Source: Halomonas sp. ALS9
GTDB taxonomy: Bacteria > Pseudomonadota > Gammaproteobacteria > Pseudomonadales > Halomonadaceae
Length of the DNA: 64,000 bases
Direction of reading: 5' to 3'
NCBI RefSeq assembly: GCF_001651035.1
Contig: NZ_LXRG01000233.1
Coordinates: 1-64,000 of the forward strand
The position numbers were made by a program, and so were the translations under genes. Each line of letters opens with the position of its first letter. Positions within the stretch are counted from its first letter, which is position 1. This document shows, piece after piece, positions 35,401 through 44,272 of this stretch. The notes under the pieces are model-generated. The model had not been told where the DNA came from and did no database searches. It saw only the letters and a list, made by a program, of their open reading frames with translations.

Positions 35401-36345
35401 ATGTCCCCACTGTATTTTGTTCATATTCCCAAAACGGCTGGCACCAGCTTTCGTAAAGCTTGTGAAACCTTTTTTGGTTTACGGCATGTTGTGTATGACT
35501 ATGCGGATGATTCCGATGAAACATCACCGTTCATCCTGGATATTATGTATGGTGACGGTGACCGACTCGATTTTTTAAAACATTTCGAAAGTCGTGATGC
35601 GAAGTTTTTGAGTGGTCATGTGCATGCAGATAAGTATCTGCATCTATTTGGTTCGGCCAATACCATCGTTTTTCTGCGTGACCCTGTGCAGCGCACGGTT
35701 TCAGAATACCAGCACTTTGTACGTCATAATAAATATGAGGGTGATCTGAGATCTTTTTATACGCAGCCGCGCTATATCAATCGCCAGTCGCGTTTGTTGC
35801 AGGGCGCACCTTTAGAGGCGCTCGGTTTTGTCGGTCTTACTGAGGATTATCATAATAGCCTGGAGCAAATTAATGGTTGCTACGGTGTTGATATCCAGCC
35901 AGTGGAGCTTAATCGGGGCCGAACGAAAAAGCAGGATGCCTATAAGCTGAGCGATGAAGTGGTTAAGGAGATTGAAGATCTTAATGAGACAGACCTCCTT
36001 TTGTATGAAAATGCTAAAGATCTCTTAAATGCTCGCACCGAGTTGTTTAAAAAAGGGCTTTCTTATGTTCATAGTGAGATTCAAGGTGTAAATCAAAATA
36101 CTGTACGTGGCTGGGCGTGGTATACCACTGATGAAAGTCCCGTCGATATTAATGTACTGGTTAATGGAAAAGTGGATGGCCAGGTACTGGCGAAAGACCT
36201 GCGCCCAGGTTTGCTGCGGCTTTCGCCACCGCGTAAGGGCTACGTTGGCTTTCATTATAAGTTTTCTGAGCAGCTTACGATTGGCGACGTGGTAGAGTGT
36301 GTGGTGGCCGCAACAGGCCAATCCCTTGGGCAGCGCACGGTTTAA
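35401..36345 (+). CDS. Sulfotransferase-family protein 3 with C-terminal beta-domain
   Basis: Sulfotransferase of the Sulfotransfer_2 type: 5'-phosphosulfate loop FVHIPKTAGTSFRKAC (residues 5-20) and 3'-phosphate motif IVFLRDPVQRTVSEYQHF (about 93). The catalytic part ends near residue 215. The last 90 residues form a separate beta-rich domain (VRGWAWYTTDESPVDINVLVNG ... GYVGFHYKF ... GDVVECVVA) that is also found at the N-terminus of the kinase-like protein at 38721. GC content returns to near background here, so it marks the right edge of the AT-rich block. Confidence 0.82.
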   Translation: MSPLYFVHIPKTAGTSFRKACETFFGLRHVVYDYADDSDETSPFILDIMYGDGDRLDFLKHFESRDAKFLSGHVHADKYLHLFGSANTIVFLRDPVQRTVSEYQHFVRHNKYEGDLRSFYTQPRYINRQSRLLQGAPLEALGFVGLTEDYHNSLEQINGCYGVDIQPVELNRGRTKKQDAYKLSDEVVKEIEDLNETDLLLYENAKDLLNARTELFKKGLSYVHSEIQGVNQNTVRGWAWYTTDESPVDINVLVNGKVDGQVLAKDLRPGLLRLSPPRKGYVGFHYKFSEQLTIGDVVECVVAATGQSLGQRTV

Positions 36346-36401
36346 TTGTTTTCCTTCTTTACATTTAACGTTATTAATATAGATACGAGGCATAGGCTCT
36401 T

Positions 36402-38642
36402 GTGAATTTGTTTGTACAAAAACCTAAATATGAGCCGGTCAGTGGCCTTCAACGGATGGAAGGCGAGAATGCACAGTTTGAGTGGTTATCCCTCAATGAG
36501 GACCCGCAATTCGTCGTTCCCCGTGGTCGGGTCTTGCCGGGCTGGCAAATGCTTGAGGCGGATATTACCCACAACCAACCCAGCGCAGCGATCAAGTTAT
36601 ACTTTGATTTAGGCAACGGTTTTGAGGAGGAGTCGAGTGTTTACTTGCCCTTAAAACTTGGCCGTATCACAAAGCGTTTGTTTTGGATGCCCTGGGGCGT
36701 TAAGGCAATACGCTTTGACCCACTTGAGTCCGAAGGGCTTTTCACTATTCGTCACCTGCGGTTTGTATGGTTGACCCCTTGGTTTGCTCATGACCGTTTG
36801 GCGCAACGCTTGGCACGCATGCACCACCGCTGGCGGGGGCGGGAGAAAAAAGAGGTGGTTCCCTCGTTAAAGCAGCTTGCGCAAGAGCAGGGTGTGCATT
36901 GGCGTACCCTTGCCATGGCAGAATATAACGCGACCTTTGAACGCATGACCACTGGAAAGAGTTACCCAGAGTGGTTGAGCAACCAGGTGCTGCCCAGTAG
37001 GGAAGAGGTTCAGCAATTTTTAGCACAGGCGGAATACAAACCGCTTATTTCGGTTGTTGTGCCTGTTTATAACCCAACGCCCGAGCTATTAAGTGCTTGT
37101 ATTGACTCAGTCCTGGCGCAGTCCTACCCCCATTGGCAGCTATGCCTGGCAGATGATGCCTCTACCGACCCTCGGGTGCATAAAATTTTAAACAGCTATG
37201 CCGCGTCAGACCCTCGCATTGAAGTGGTGATTCGCGAGCGCAACGGGCATATTTGTGCAGCCAGTAACAGTGCGCTGGAAATAGCTGAGGGTGAGTTTAC
37301 CGCGCTGCTCGATCATGACGACACCCTTAATGAAGATGCCTTGTATCAAGTGATCGTCGCGTTGCAGGACACACCCAATGCGGCGCTGTTATATAGCGAT
37401 GAAGATAAGCTTAACGAACGCGGCGAGCGATTCGACCCGCACTTCAAGCCTGCCTGGAACCCTGACCTGTTGCTGGGGCAAAATTATATTTCCCACTTGG
37501 GTGTGTATCGTACCGAGCTGGTGCGCCAGGTAGGGGGCTTTCGTGAGGGGTATGAGGGTAGCCAGGATCACGACTTGGTGCTCCGGGTAACGGCAGAAAT
37601 CTCCGCCGACCGTATTGTTCATATTCCCAAGGTGCTTTATCACTGGCGCGCTACGGAAGGCTCCACGGCCATGAACAGCACCCAAAAGGACTATACCGCT
37701 GAGGCGGGACTTAAGGCAGTGGCTAGCCACGTAGATAAGCATCACCGCGGTGCGGTAGCTGAGCATGGCCATTACCCCAACACGTATCGCGTATGCTGGC
37801 CCATTCCTGCCACGGCACCGTTGGTTAGCTTATTGATTCCTACCCGGGATCGGGTAGAAATTTTAAAGCCTTGCGTCGATGCGATTTTAGACCGTACGGA
37901 TTACCAAAATTTTGAACTGCTGATTTTGGATAATGGCAGCACGTGCTCTGAAACCCTGGCGTATATGGAGGCCGTGGCTAAACGCGACGAGAGAGTGCGT
38001 GTATTGCCCTGGTCAGAGCCGTTCAATTACTCCGCTATTAACAATTTTGGTGCCCAGCATGCTAAAGGCGACATTATTGGCTTAGTGAATAACGATATTG
38101 AGCCGATCAACTCTGAGTGGTTGGGTGAGATGGTTAGCCAAGTTTGCCGCCCTGACATTGGCTGCGTGGGGGCTAAGTTGTATTACCCTAACGATACCAT
38201 TCAACACGCGGGGGTTATTCTGGGTATCGGCGGGGTGGCGGGTCATGCGCACAAATACTTTACCCGTAACGCGAGTGGCTATTTCACCCGCTTGCATTTG
38301 GTTCAGAATATGTCGGCGGTTACCGCTGCCTGCTTGTTGGTGCGTAAGTCTGTCTTTGAGCAGGTGAAGGGGCTGAATGAAAACGAGCTGACCGTTGCCT
38401 TTAACGATGTCGACTTTTGTTTGAAAGTGCGTGAAGCGGGGTACCGTAACCTGTGGACGCCCTATGCTGAGCTTTATCACCATGAGTCTATCTCTCGTGG
38501 TGCAGATGATAACTCGAAGAAGCGTTCACGTGCCTCCAAAGAGGTGACGTATATGCGTGCTACGTGGGGCAAGCGGTTAGATTGCGATCCTGCTTATAAT
38601 CCCAACCTTACCCTTGTACATGAAGATTTCTCATTGCGATAA
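36402..38642 (+). CDS. Tandem GT2 glycosyltransferase
   Basis: A 746-residue protein with an N-terminal beta-rich region (about 1-130) and two GT-A family 2 domains. The first (about 213-440) starts LISVVVPVYNPTPEL and has the metal-binding ALLDHDDTL; the second (about 472-740) starts LVSLLIPTRDRVEI and has LVNNDIEP plus FNDVDFCLKVREAGYRNLW. Such two-domain GT2 enzymes often add alternating sugars or extend repeats. The start is GTG 36402. Cytoplasmic; no membrane segment. Confidence 0.88.
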   Translation: MNLFVQKPKYEPVSGLQRMEGENAQFEWLSLNEDPQFVVPRGRVLPGWQMLEADITHNQPSAAIKLYFDLGNGFEEESSVYLPLKLGRITKRLFWMPWGVKAIRFDPLESEGLFTIRHLRFVWLTPWFAHDRLAQRLARMHHRWRGREKKEVVPSLKQLAQEQGVHWRTLAMAEYNATFERMTTGKSYPEWLSNQVLPSREEVQQFLAQAEYKPLISVVVPVYNPTPELLSACIDSVLAQSYPHWQLCLADDASTDPRVHKILNSYAASDPRIEVVIRERNGHICAASNSALEIAEGEFTALLDHDDTLNEDALYQVIVALQDTPNAALLYSDEDKLNERGERFDPHFKPAWNPDLLLGQNYISHLGVYRTELVRQVGGFREGYEGSQDHDLVLRVTAEISADRIVHIPKVLYHWRATEGSTAMNSTQKDYTAEAGLKAVASHVDKHHRGAVAEHGHYPNTYRVCWPIPATAPLVSLLIPTRDRVEILKPCVDAILDRTDYQNFELLILDNGSTCSETLAYMEAVAKRDERVRVLPWSEPFNYSAINNFGAQHAKGDIIGLVNNDIEPINSEWLGEMVSQVCRPDIGCVGAKLYYPNDTIQHAGVILGIGGVAGHAHKYFTRNASGYFTRLHLVQNMSAVTAACLLVRKSVFEQVKGLNENELTVAFNDVDFCLKVREAGYRNLWTPYAELYHHESISRGADDNSKKRSRASKEVTYMRATWGKRLDCDPAYNPNLTLVHEDFSLR

Positions 38643-38720
38643 ATGCTTGATATCCTGATAAAAAATCTGCAGGCGCCCACGTGCAGGTATAGAGATAGAT
38701 ACAGGTACTGATCAGAAACG

Positions 38721-39953
38721 GTGCTACGCCAAAGAACAATCTTCACCGGATATCCAAGTAATACGTTTATGCTGAAAGTAAAAAAAAGGTCGGCTACATT
38801 AGGTTTTATAGATCAGGTGAGTGAGGATACGATTAGTGGTTGGAGCCTGGCGCCGTACGTGATTGTTTTGGTTAATGGCCGAGCCCGCTGTCAATTGTCT
38901 TGTGAACGCCAACGAGCGGATGTGAAAAGGGCAGGGCACTCTTTGAGCGGCAACGTCGGGTTTCGTGGGCAGTTGGCGCTGCAGCATGGAGATATCGTCC
39001 GGATTGTAACGCCCCAAGGAGTGCCATTGCGGAATAGCCCTTGGCTCTACAGGAATCCTAGGCAAAGCGATTGGTTACCTATTGCCATCTCTCATCACCA
39101 TGCTGAGTATGACGCGATAGCTAGGCTCCCTGATCAGTTGTCAGTAGAAAAATTTAAACCATTATTCGGGCAGTCTGCTGAGCGGCAAATGGCTGGCGCT
39201 GTACTTAACGTTGCTAACCAGGCCCCCGTCATGGCGCGTTTTGATGTGGAGCCGAAGGCGCATGAAAACGTAAAGCAACTTTATGACAACGTCATAATGC
39301 CTAGTCGCATAGCTGCCCCGCCTTTATTGGAAGCGATTTCTCAAGACAGGCACGTGATACAGATATTTGCTTTTCAGCCAGGTATTACGCTGGATAAAGT
39401 GGGTAACGGTTGGGAGGCGTGGGTGCCGCTAGTAATGGCGCAACTTCTTACCCTTCAGCAAGCGGGCGAAGCTAGGCGTAGCGCTTTAAGGCGCCGTTCA
39501 AGTCGTTTTAGAAGCTTATTGCATCGATTATTCCCATCGGTGTTCGTTCAGGCTTTGCGAGAAGGGGGTGGCAAGCTTGAATTAACGTTTTTTATCTTCT
39601 TGATGCGTGTTACTGCGCGGTTGCCACGGGTACTGTCGCATGGGGATCTACATCGTAATAACGTACTCATTGATACTCAGCGGGAGCAGGTAGCGCTTGT
39701 TGATTGGGATCGATGGGCGTATTTGCCGTTAGGATTCGATGCGGCGCTTTTGTTGCGTGGGTTGCCCTGGGTTGCAGTAGAGACGTTGGCTGAAAAAAGA
39801 GTTGACCATCAGTTGGGTACCTTGGTGTTCACCTATCTGTTCCAGTGTTTGGACGTTGCTCACTTTATGCGTTCGGAAGCAGCAACCTTGCTGCGCGCCC
39901 GTATTTACACGTTATATGAGCAGTTCAAACTGCGCCCTGATACAAGCCAATAA
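38721..39953 (+). CDS. APH-fold kinase-like protein with N-terminal beta-domain
   Basis: The C-terminal 280 residues have an aminoglycoside/choline-kinase-like catalytic core: LSHGDLHRNNVLI (catalytic Asp/Asn) and VALVDWDRWAYLPLGFDAALLL (metal Asp). The N-terminal 100 residues form a domain (LGFIDQVSEDTISGWSL ... VIVLVNGRA ... GNVGFRGQLALQHGDIVRIV) resembling the C-terminus of the sulfotransferase at 35401. Start uncertain: GTG 38721 or ATG 38769; neither has a strong ribosome site. May phosphorylate a sugar or lipid component of the polysaccharide; the substrate is unknown. Confidence 0.7.
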   Translation: MLRQRTIFTGYPSNTFMLKVKKRSATLGFIDQVSEDTISGWSLAPYVIVLVNGRARCQLSCERQRADVKRAGHSLSGNVGFRGQLALQHGDIVRIVTPQGVPLRNSPWLYRNPRQSDWLPIAISHHHAEYDAIARLPDQLSVEKFKPLFGQSAERQMAGAVLNVANQAPVMARFDVEPKAHENVKQLYDNVIMPSRIAAPPLLEAISQDRHVIQIFAFQPGITLDKVGNGWEAWVPLVMAQLLTLQQAGEARRSALRRRSSRFRSLLHRLFPSVFVQALREGGGKLELTFFIFLMRVTARLPRVLSHGDLHRNNVLIDTQREQVALVDWDRWAYLPLGFDAALLLRGLPWVAVETLAEKRVDHQLGTLVFTYLFQCLDVAHFMRSEAATLLRARIYTLYEQFKLRPDTSQ

Positions 39954-39967
39954 TCCTGCCACTGCAC

Positions 39968-40070
39968 GCAGCGGTGCCGGGTTTGGTTCAGTGCCACTGG
40001 GCGTCGTTCCGCCGCCTCCCGCGGGTGCCTCATACGCTCGTACCTCGCGAGATTCGTTACCACGCGCTAC
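39968..40070 (+). repeat. BIME-like repeat, left end truncated
   Basis: Starts within a class A half (GCAGCGGTGCCGGG) and continues through a complete inverted class B half ending TTACCACGCGCTAC, 15 bases after the kinase-like gene. Confidence 0.82.
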
Positions 40071-40103
40071 GGCATGTGCATTTACTTGATTTAGATGGTT
40101 TTC

Positions 40104-40143
40104 GTAGCGCGTGGTAAGCCTACGGCGCACCCGCGAAGCGTTG
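40104..40143 (+). repeat. Truncated class A REP-like half
   Basis: GTAGCGCGTGGTAAGCCTAC to ACCCGCGAAGCGTTGC. Lies 50 bases before the next gene. The linker to the preceding element is 33 bases, similar in length to the linkers of the 51-kb array. Confidence 0.78.
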
Positions 40144-40193
40144 CTGATAATTTTTTGAGCAAGAAGCAGAGTCATCGTTAAAAGGGATTTATC

Positions 40194-41255
40194 GTGAGTG
40201 GTTCGGTTGGTTGGGTTGTTCTTAGCGATGGCGCGCGGCCTACCGAGGATATTTATTTCCTGGCCTCTGCGGCGCCCGAGTTACGCCTGCGGGGAATCAC
40301 GGTTGAACGGGTAGCCGTTTCTCGCTCCTTTGGGGCTAGCAGGTTACATGGCCGCGCTCTTCTTAAACGGTATGCAGGCGCCAACCTGTTGCTTTGCCGT
40401 TCGCTGCCGCTGGGTTGGCTGCGCTGGTTGGAACGCCACCGAAACGACTTTGGCTATATCGCTTATTTAATTGATGATGATATTACGGCGGCAGCCAATG
40501 ACCCCGTTTTACCCGCCGCCTACCGTAAACGAATGGCGCGCATTGCAAAATACCAGCCTAGGCTGCTGGCACTGGCTGATGAGGTGGTGGTTTCTAGCGA
40601 GCAACTGGCGCGCTGTTTTTTTAGCGAACATGCTAATGTTCAAGTGCTCACGCCGCCCCTTATTGTTCCTCTGCCTTCACTTCAGCACTTCTCGCTGCCG
40701 CCATCTTCCGCCGTCAATTGGAAAATCGGCTTTTATGGCACGCGGGCGCATTTAACAGACCTCATGCATATTGCACCTGCCATCCAGCAAATGCAGTCTC
40801 AGCGTATGGATACCCAGGTGGAGATTATGCTGGGGCCACACACGCCAGAAAGCCTCATTACACTTCCACGCTTAAACGTGCCTTCCCCTTTACCTTGGGA
40901 GTCGTTTAAGGTTTATCAGCGAGAGCACCACTGCCATATAGGCTTAGCCCCGCTGTTAGATACCCCATTCAATCGTGGCAAATCATTTATAAAGTTTTGG
41001 GATATTACCGCCATGGGTGGGGTGGGCATTTATTCTAATCGCTACCCTTATACTGAGGTGGTACATCACGGAGAAAACGGTTTGCTTGTCAATGATACGC
41101 CCATTGAATGGCGAAGCGCGTTAGAGCACTTATTAGAAAACCCCGAAGCCACTGCGCGGATGGCTAAACAAGCCGCTGCCGATGCAAAAAGACTAGGTGG
41201 TGTAGAAGTCGCCGCGCAGTTCTGGCTACAACGCAGCAATGCTGTGTCGCAGTAA
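40194..41255 (+). CDS. Glycosyltransferase, GT4-like
   Basis: A 353-residue protein with a GT-B layout. The C-terminal half has IGFYGTRAHLTDL, HIGLAPLLDTPFNRGKSFIKFWDITAMGGVGIYSNRYPYTEVVHHGENGLLVND, the usual nucleotide-sugar binding region of family 4 enzymes, and an N-terminal LIDDDI motif. GTG 40194 start. Its end overlaps the upstream extension of pgm but not the preferred pgm start. The donor sugar cannot be assigned. Confidence 0.75.
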   Translation: MSGSVGWVVLSDGARPTEDIYFLASAAPELRLRGITVERVAVSRSFGASRLHGRALLKRYAGANLLLCRSLPLGWLRWLERHRNDFGYIAYLIDDDITAAANDPVLPAAYRKRMARIAKYQPRLLALADEVVVSSEQLARCFFSEHANVQVLTPPLIVPLPSLQHFSLPPSSAVNWKIGFYGTRAHLTDLMHIAPAIQQMQSQRMDTQVEIMLGPHTPESLITLPRLNVPSPLPWESFKVYQREHHCHIGLAPLLDTPFNRGKSFIKFWDITAMGGVGIYSNRYPYTEVVHHGENGLLVNDTPIEWRSALEHLLENPEATARMAKQAAADAKRLGGVEVAAQFWLQRSNAVSQ

Positions 41256-41274
41256 CATGAGCAGGGAGAGAATC

Positions 41275-42870
41275 ATGGAGTCTATTGTTAACGCTTTTTA
41301 TCAAGAAAAGCCAAATGCCACTGTTGTCGGCGAGCGGGTTTCGTTTGGCACGTCTGGCCATCGCGGCAGGGCGACTGAGCGTACATTCAATGCATCTCAT
41401 ATCTTCGCTATCACGCAGGCTGTTGTCGATTACCGCCTTGAAGCGGGCTACAAAGGCCCGCTGTTTTTAGGCTTTGATACCCATGCGCTTTCGCGCCCGG
41501 CCTGGGAGTGTGCACTGCAGGTGTTGGCTGCCAACAAGGTGCCGGTCTTTGTCGAGAAAGATCATGGTTTCACCGCGACGCCGCTGATCAGCCACGCGAT
41601 CTTGCAGCATAATCTTCCTCAAGGTCAGGCCGCGCCTGGTACGGCGCTGGCTGATGGGTTGATCATTACCCCTTCGCATAACCCACCCGAAGATGGCGGA
41701 ATTAAGTACAACCCTTACCACGGCGGCCCTGCGGATACTGATGCTACCGGTTGGATCGAGTTGCGCGCCAATGCTTACCTACTGCGACAGTTAGAAGACG
41801 TGCCCCTTGTTTCGGTTGAAGAGGCGATCGCACATGCGCAAGAGTACGATTACACGGCGCATTATGTGTCTCAGCTCGGCAGCGTGGTTGATATTGCCGC
41901 TATTCAGAAGGCGAACCTGAGGCTAGGTGCTGACCCCATGGGTGGCACTGCGCTGCCGGTATGGCAGGCAGTTGCATCGCACTACCATCTTAACCTTGAT
42001 GTGGTGAATACTGCTGTTGATGCTGAGTTTGCGTTTATGCCGCCAGATCACGACGGCAAAATCCGCATGGATTGCTCAAGCTCTGCGGCGATGGCCAATC
42101 TGCTCACTATTAAAGATCGTTTCGATATCGCCTTTGGTAACGATCCGGATGCCGACCGCCACGGTATTGTTGATGCCAGCGGGCTGATGAATCCGAATCA
42201 TTTTTTAGCGGTGTGCATCGACTACCTGATGACCCACCGCCCAGAGTGGGCGGCTGAGCTGAAGGTGGGTAAAACGTTAGTGTCGTCTTCCATGATTGAC
42301 CGTGTCGTGGCCTCACATCAGCGTGAGCTCTACGAAGTGCCGGTGGGCTTTAAGTGGTTTGTGGATGGCCTACATGAAGGTTGGTTGGCCTTTGGTGGTG
42401 AAGAGAGCGCTGGCGCCAGTTTGTTGACCCGCGACGGTAAGGCGTGGTCTACCGATAAAGATGGCATTGTGCTGTGTTTGCTGGCGGCTGAAATTATGGC
42501 GGTAACCGGCAAAACGCCTAGTGAATATTACCGCACGCTCACTGAGCGATTCGGCGAGCCTTTCTATAAGCGTGTTGATACCGCCTGTTCACCTGAAGAG
42601 AAGGCGGCATTTAAAAACCTGAGTGCTGAGAGCGTCATCGAGAAAACCCTGGCAGGTGATGCGATCACTGCTGTGCTGGTTGCGGCTCCTGGAAACGGTG
42701 CCGCTATCGGAGGCATCAAGGTCACTACCGATAGTGGTTGGTTTGCTGCCCGGCCAAGCGGCACTGAATCGCTTTATAAGGTGTATGCCGAGAGTTTCAA
42801 AGGCGAACAGCATCTGGATGAACTGATTGAGAACGCTAAAGCATTATTGGCAGGTGTGTTGAAGGAGTAG
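41275..42870 (+). CDS. pgm: Phosphoglucomutase (alpha-D-glucose-specific)
   Basis: Interconverts glucose-6-phosphate and glucose-1-phosphate, feeding RmlA. It has the catalytic phosphoserine loop GLIITPSHNPPEDGGIKYNP, metal-binding GNDPDADRHG, sugar-binding GGEESAGAS and phosphate-binding ARPSGTE. ATG 41275 follows AGGGAG with 6-base spacing; ATG 41257 and GTG 41239 are upstream in frame and overlap the previous gene. About 531 residues, slightly shorter than E. coli Pgm. Confidence 0.93.
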   Translation: MESIVNAFYQEKPNATVVGERVSFGTSGHRGRATERTFNASHIFAITQAVVDYRLEAGYKGPLFLGFDTHALSRPAWECALQVLAANKVPVFVEKDHGFTATPLISHAILQHNLPQGQAAPGTALADGLIITPSHNPPEDGGIKYNPYHGGPADTDATGWIELRANAYLLRQLEDVPLVSVEEAIAHAQEYDYTAHYVSQLGSVVDIAAIQKANLRLGADPMGGTALPVWQAVASHYHLNLDVVNTAVDAEFAFMPPDHDGKIRMDCSSSAAMANLLTIKDRFDIAFGNDPDADRHGIVDASGLMNPNHFLAVCIDYLMTHRPEWAAELKVGKTLVSSSMIDRVVASHQRELYEVPVGFKWFVDGLHEGWLAFGGEESAGASLLTRDGKAWSTDKDGIVLCLLAAEIMAVTGKTPSEYYRTLTERFGEPFYKRVDTACSPEEKAAFKNLSAESVIEKTLAGDAITAVLVAAPGNGAAIGGIKVTTDSGWFAARPSGTESLYKVYAESFKGEQHLDELIENAKALLAGVLKE

Positions 42871-42964
42871 AAGCCGGTGGTGGTGTCCGGGTTCTTTACC
42901 ATGGCCATGTGCATAACGCGCACTCGGCCATGGAATCCCCACCTTCCCGTGTATGCGAGATTGA

Positions 42965-43129
42965 GTAGCGCGTGGTAAGCCTACGGCGCACCCGCGGAAG
43001 CATCGCGAAGCGGTGCCGGGGTTTAGTTCGTGTGGGCAGTGTTGGTTGGTTGTCCTCGGGCGTCGTTCCGCCGCCTCCCGCGGGTGCCTCATACGCTCGT
43101 GCCTCGCGAGATTCGTTACCACGCGCTAC
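42965..43129 (+). repeat. Complete BIME-like repeat
   Basis: Class A half (GTAGCGCGTGGTAAGCCTAC) and inverted class B half ending TTACCACGCGCTAC. The bases between pgm and this element (42871-42964) contain an inverted CCATGGCCATG / GGCCATGG stretch and linker-like sequence. Confidence 0.9.
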
Positions 43130-43214
43130 GGGTACGTGCACTCACTCGATTTCGGTGGCGTGATGACGTGCACACTCCCTTGGCATCCCCTCCTGCATGT
43201 GCAAGCGTGATTTA

Positions 43215-43268
43215 GTAGCGCGTGGTAAACCTACGGCGCACCCGCGGAAGCAGCGCGAAGCGGTGCCA
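43215..43268 (+). repeat. Single class A REP-like half
   Basis: GTAGCGCGTGGTAAACCTAC to GCGAAGCGGTGCC, 62 bases before the VapB-like start. The linker before it (43133-43214) matches those at 8748 and 44048. No gene is visible between pgm and 43330. Confidence 0.85.
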
Positions 43269-43329
43269 GTGTGTTTGGTAAACGTGCTATTCTGAATTGA
43301 TAAAAGCTGTTATGAGTTGGAGGTGTGAG

Positions 43330-43569
43330 ATGTACGCAGTGGAGTTCGAAACAGATATTGAGAATGAGTTTATTCGTCTCCCTCAGTTTGAAAAGTTGAA
43401 AAATCGCCATGTTAAAGTGATTGTTTTAACAGAAGATTCTCCCCGTGAAATACCAATGTCGGAAGCTCAGGTAGTCACGCCCCGTCGCCGACCTGCGAAG
43501 GTACCGCCTATCCGTTTTAATGATGATCCATTCGATACCGTACCGGATTCCAGTTGGGATTTTTCTTGA
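43330..43569 (+). CDS. VapB-like antitoxin
   Basis: Protein of 79 residues preceding a PIN-domain gene with a one-base overlap (TGATG). The N-terminus MYAVEFETDIENEFIRLPQFEKLKNRHVKVIVL is like Phd/VapB-type antitoxins of the DUF2281 kind, and the C-terminus is Pro/Asp-rich as expected for a toxin-wrapping tail. ATG 43330 has GGAGGTG just upstream; an in-frame extension to 43297 is unlikely. Identification depends mainly on the partner. Confidence 0.75.
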   Translation: MYAVEFETDIENEFIRLPQFEKLKNRHVKVIVLTEDSPREIPMSEAQVVTPRRRPAKVPPIRFNDDPFDTVPDSSWDFS

Positions 43570-43958
43570 TGCAGGTTCTGGATACTCATGTTTGGTTGTG
43601 GTGGATGTCAGGCGATAAGCGGTTGAAGCCTATATGGCGCGAAGCTATTGAAAATGATGCTTGCGTGGGAGTAAGCGCAATTAGTCTGTTTGAAGTGGCT
43701 TGGTTGGTAGAGCACCAGCGTATTGATCTGGGGTGTGCTCTAGAGTGGTGGTTCGAACAGGCGTTGGATGCTTCCAACATAACACTATTACCGATTACCC
43801 CTGCGATTGCAGAGCGGGCCGCTAAGCTGCCCGAGCATCATAGTGATCCTCAAGACCGTATTATTATTGCAACGGCTTTGGCGCACCAGGCAAAAATCTT
43901 GTCAGCGGATTCGAAATTCAAGTTGTATCAGGAATTAAACTCGCTTCTGGTGCGTTGA
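43569..43958 (+). CDS. VapC-type PIN-domain toxin
   Basis: PIN-domain RNase: LDTHVWLWW at the N-terminus (first Asp), SAISLFEVAWLVE (Glu), and DPQDRIIIATALAHQAKILSADSKF (later Asp residues), the pattern of VapC toxins. 129 residues. Coupled to the upstream antitoxin gene. The pair sits between two repeat clusters within the polysaccharide locus. Confidence 0.87.
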   Translation: MQVLDTHVWLWWMSGDKRLKPIWREAIENDACVGVSAISLFEVAWLVEHQRIDLGCALEWWFEQALDASNITLLPITPAIAERAAKLPEHHSDPQDRIIIATALAHQAKILSADSKFKLYQELNSLLVR

Positions 43959-43989
43959 GTGCATTATTGTTTGTGTTTTTGCAGCTCAG

Positions 43990-44042
43990 TTTCAGCGCGA
44001 AGCGTTGCTACGAGTCGATGGGCATCGTCCCGCCGCCACCGC
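43990..44042 (+). repeat. Degenerate BIME-like remnant
   Basis: Fragments of a class A half (GCGCGAAGCGTTGC) and a class B half (CATCGTCCCGCCGCCACCGC) fused with an internal deletion; it lacks its outer ends. The 105-base linker (GTACGTGCACTCACTCG...) follows. Confidence 0.6.
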
Positions 44043-44149
44043 GGGTACGTGCACTCACTCGATTTCGGTGGTGTGATTACGTGCCACGGCCATGTGCATA
44101 ACGTGCACACTCCCTTGGCATCCCCTCCTGCATGTGCAAGCGTGATTTA

Positions 44150-44265
44150 GTAGCGCGTGGTAAGCCTACGGCGCACCCGCGGAAGCGGTGCTGGGGTTGG
44201 GTTTTGTGCCCTTGGGCGTCGTTCCGACGCCTTTCGCGGGTGCGCTGACGCTTACGCCGCGCTAC
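44150..44265 (+). repeat. Hybrid BIME-like repeat
   Basis: The left half is a shortened class A element. The right half is hybrid: its outer end reads like class A in reverse (GCGCTGACGCTTACGCCGCGC) but its inner part is class B (GGCGTCGTTCCGACGCC). This mix suggests recombination or gene conversion between halves. Confidence 0.8.
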
Positions 44266-44272
44266 GAAAACC

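Noticed and set aside
37640..37660. GCGCGCTACGG inside the GT2 gene as another repeat end
   Set aside because: It encodes a normal part of the glycosyltransferase (HWRATEGS) and lacks the rest of the repeat.
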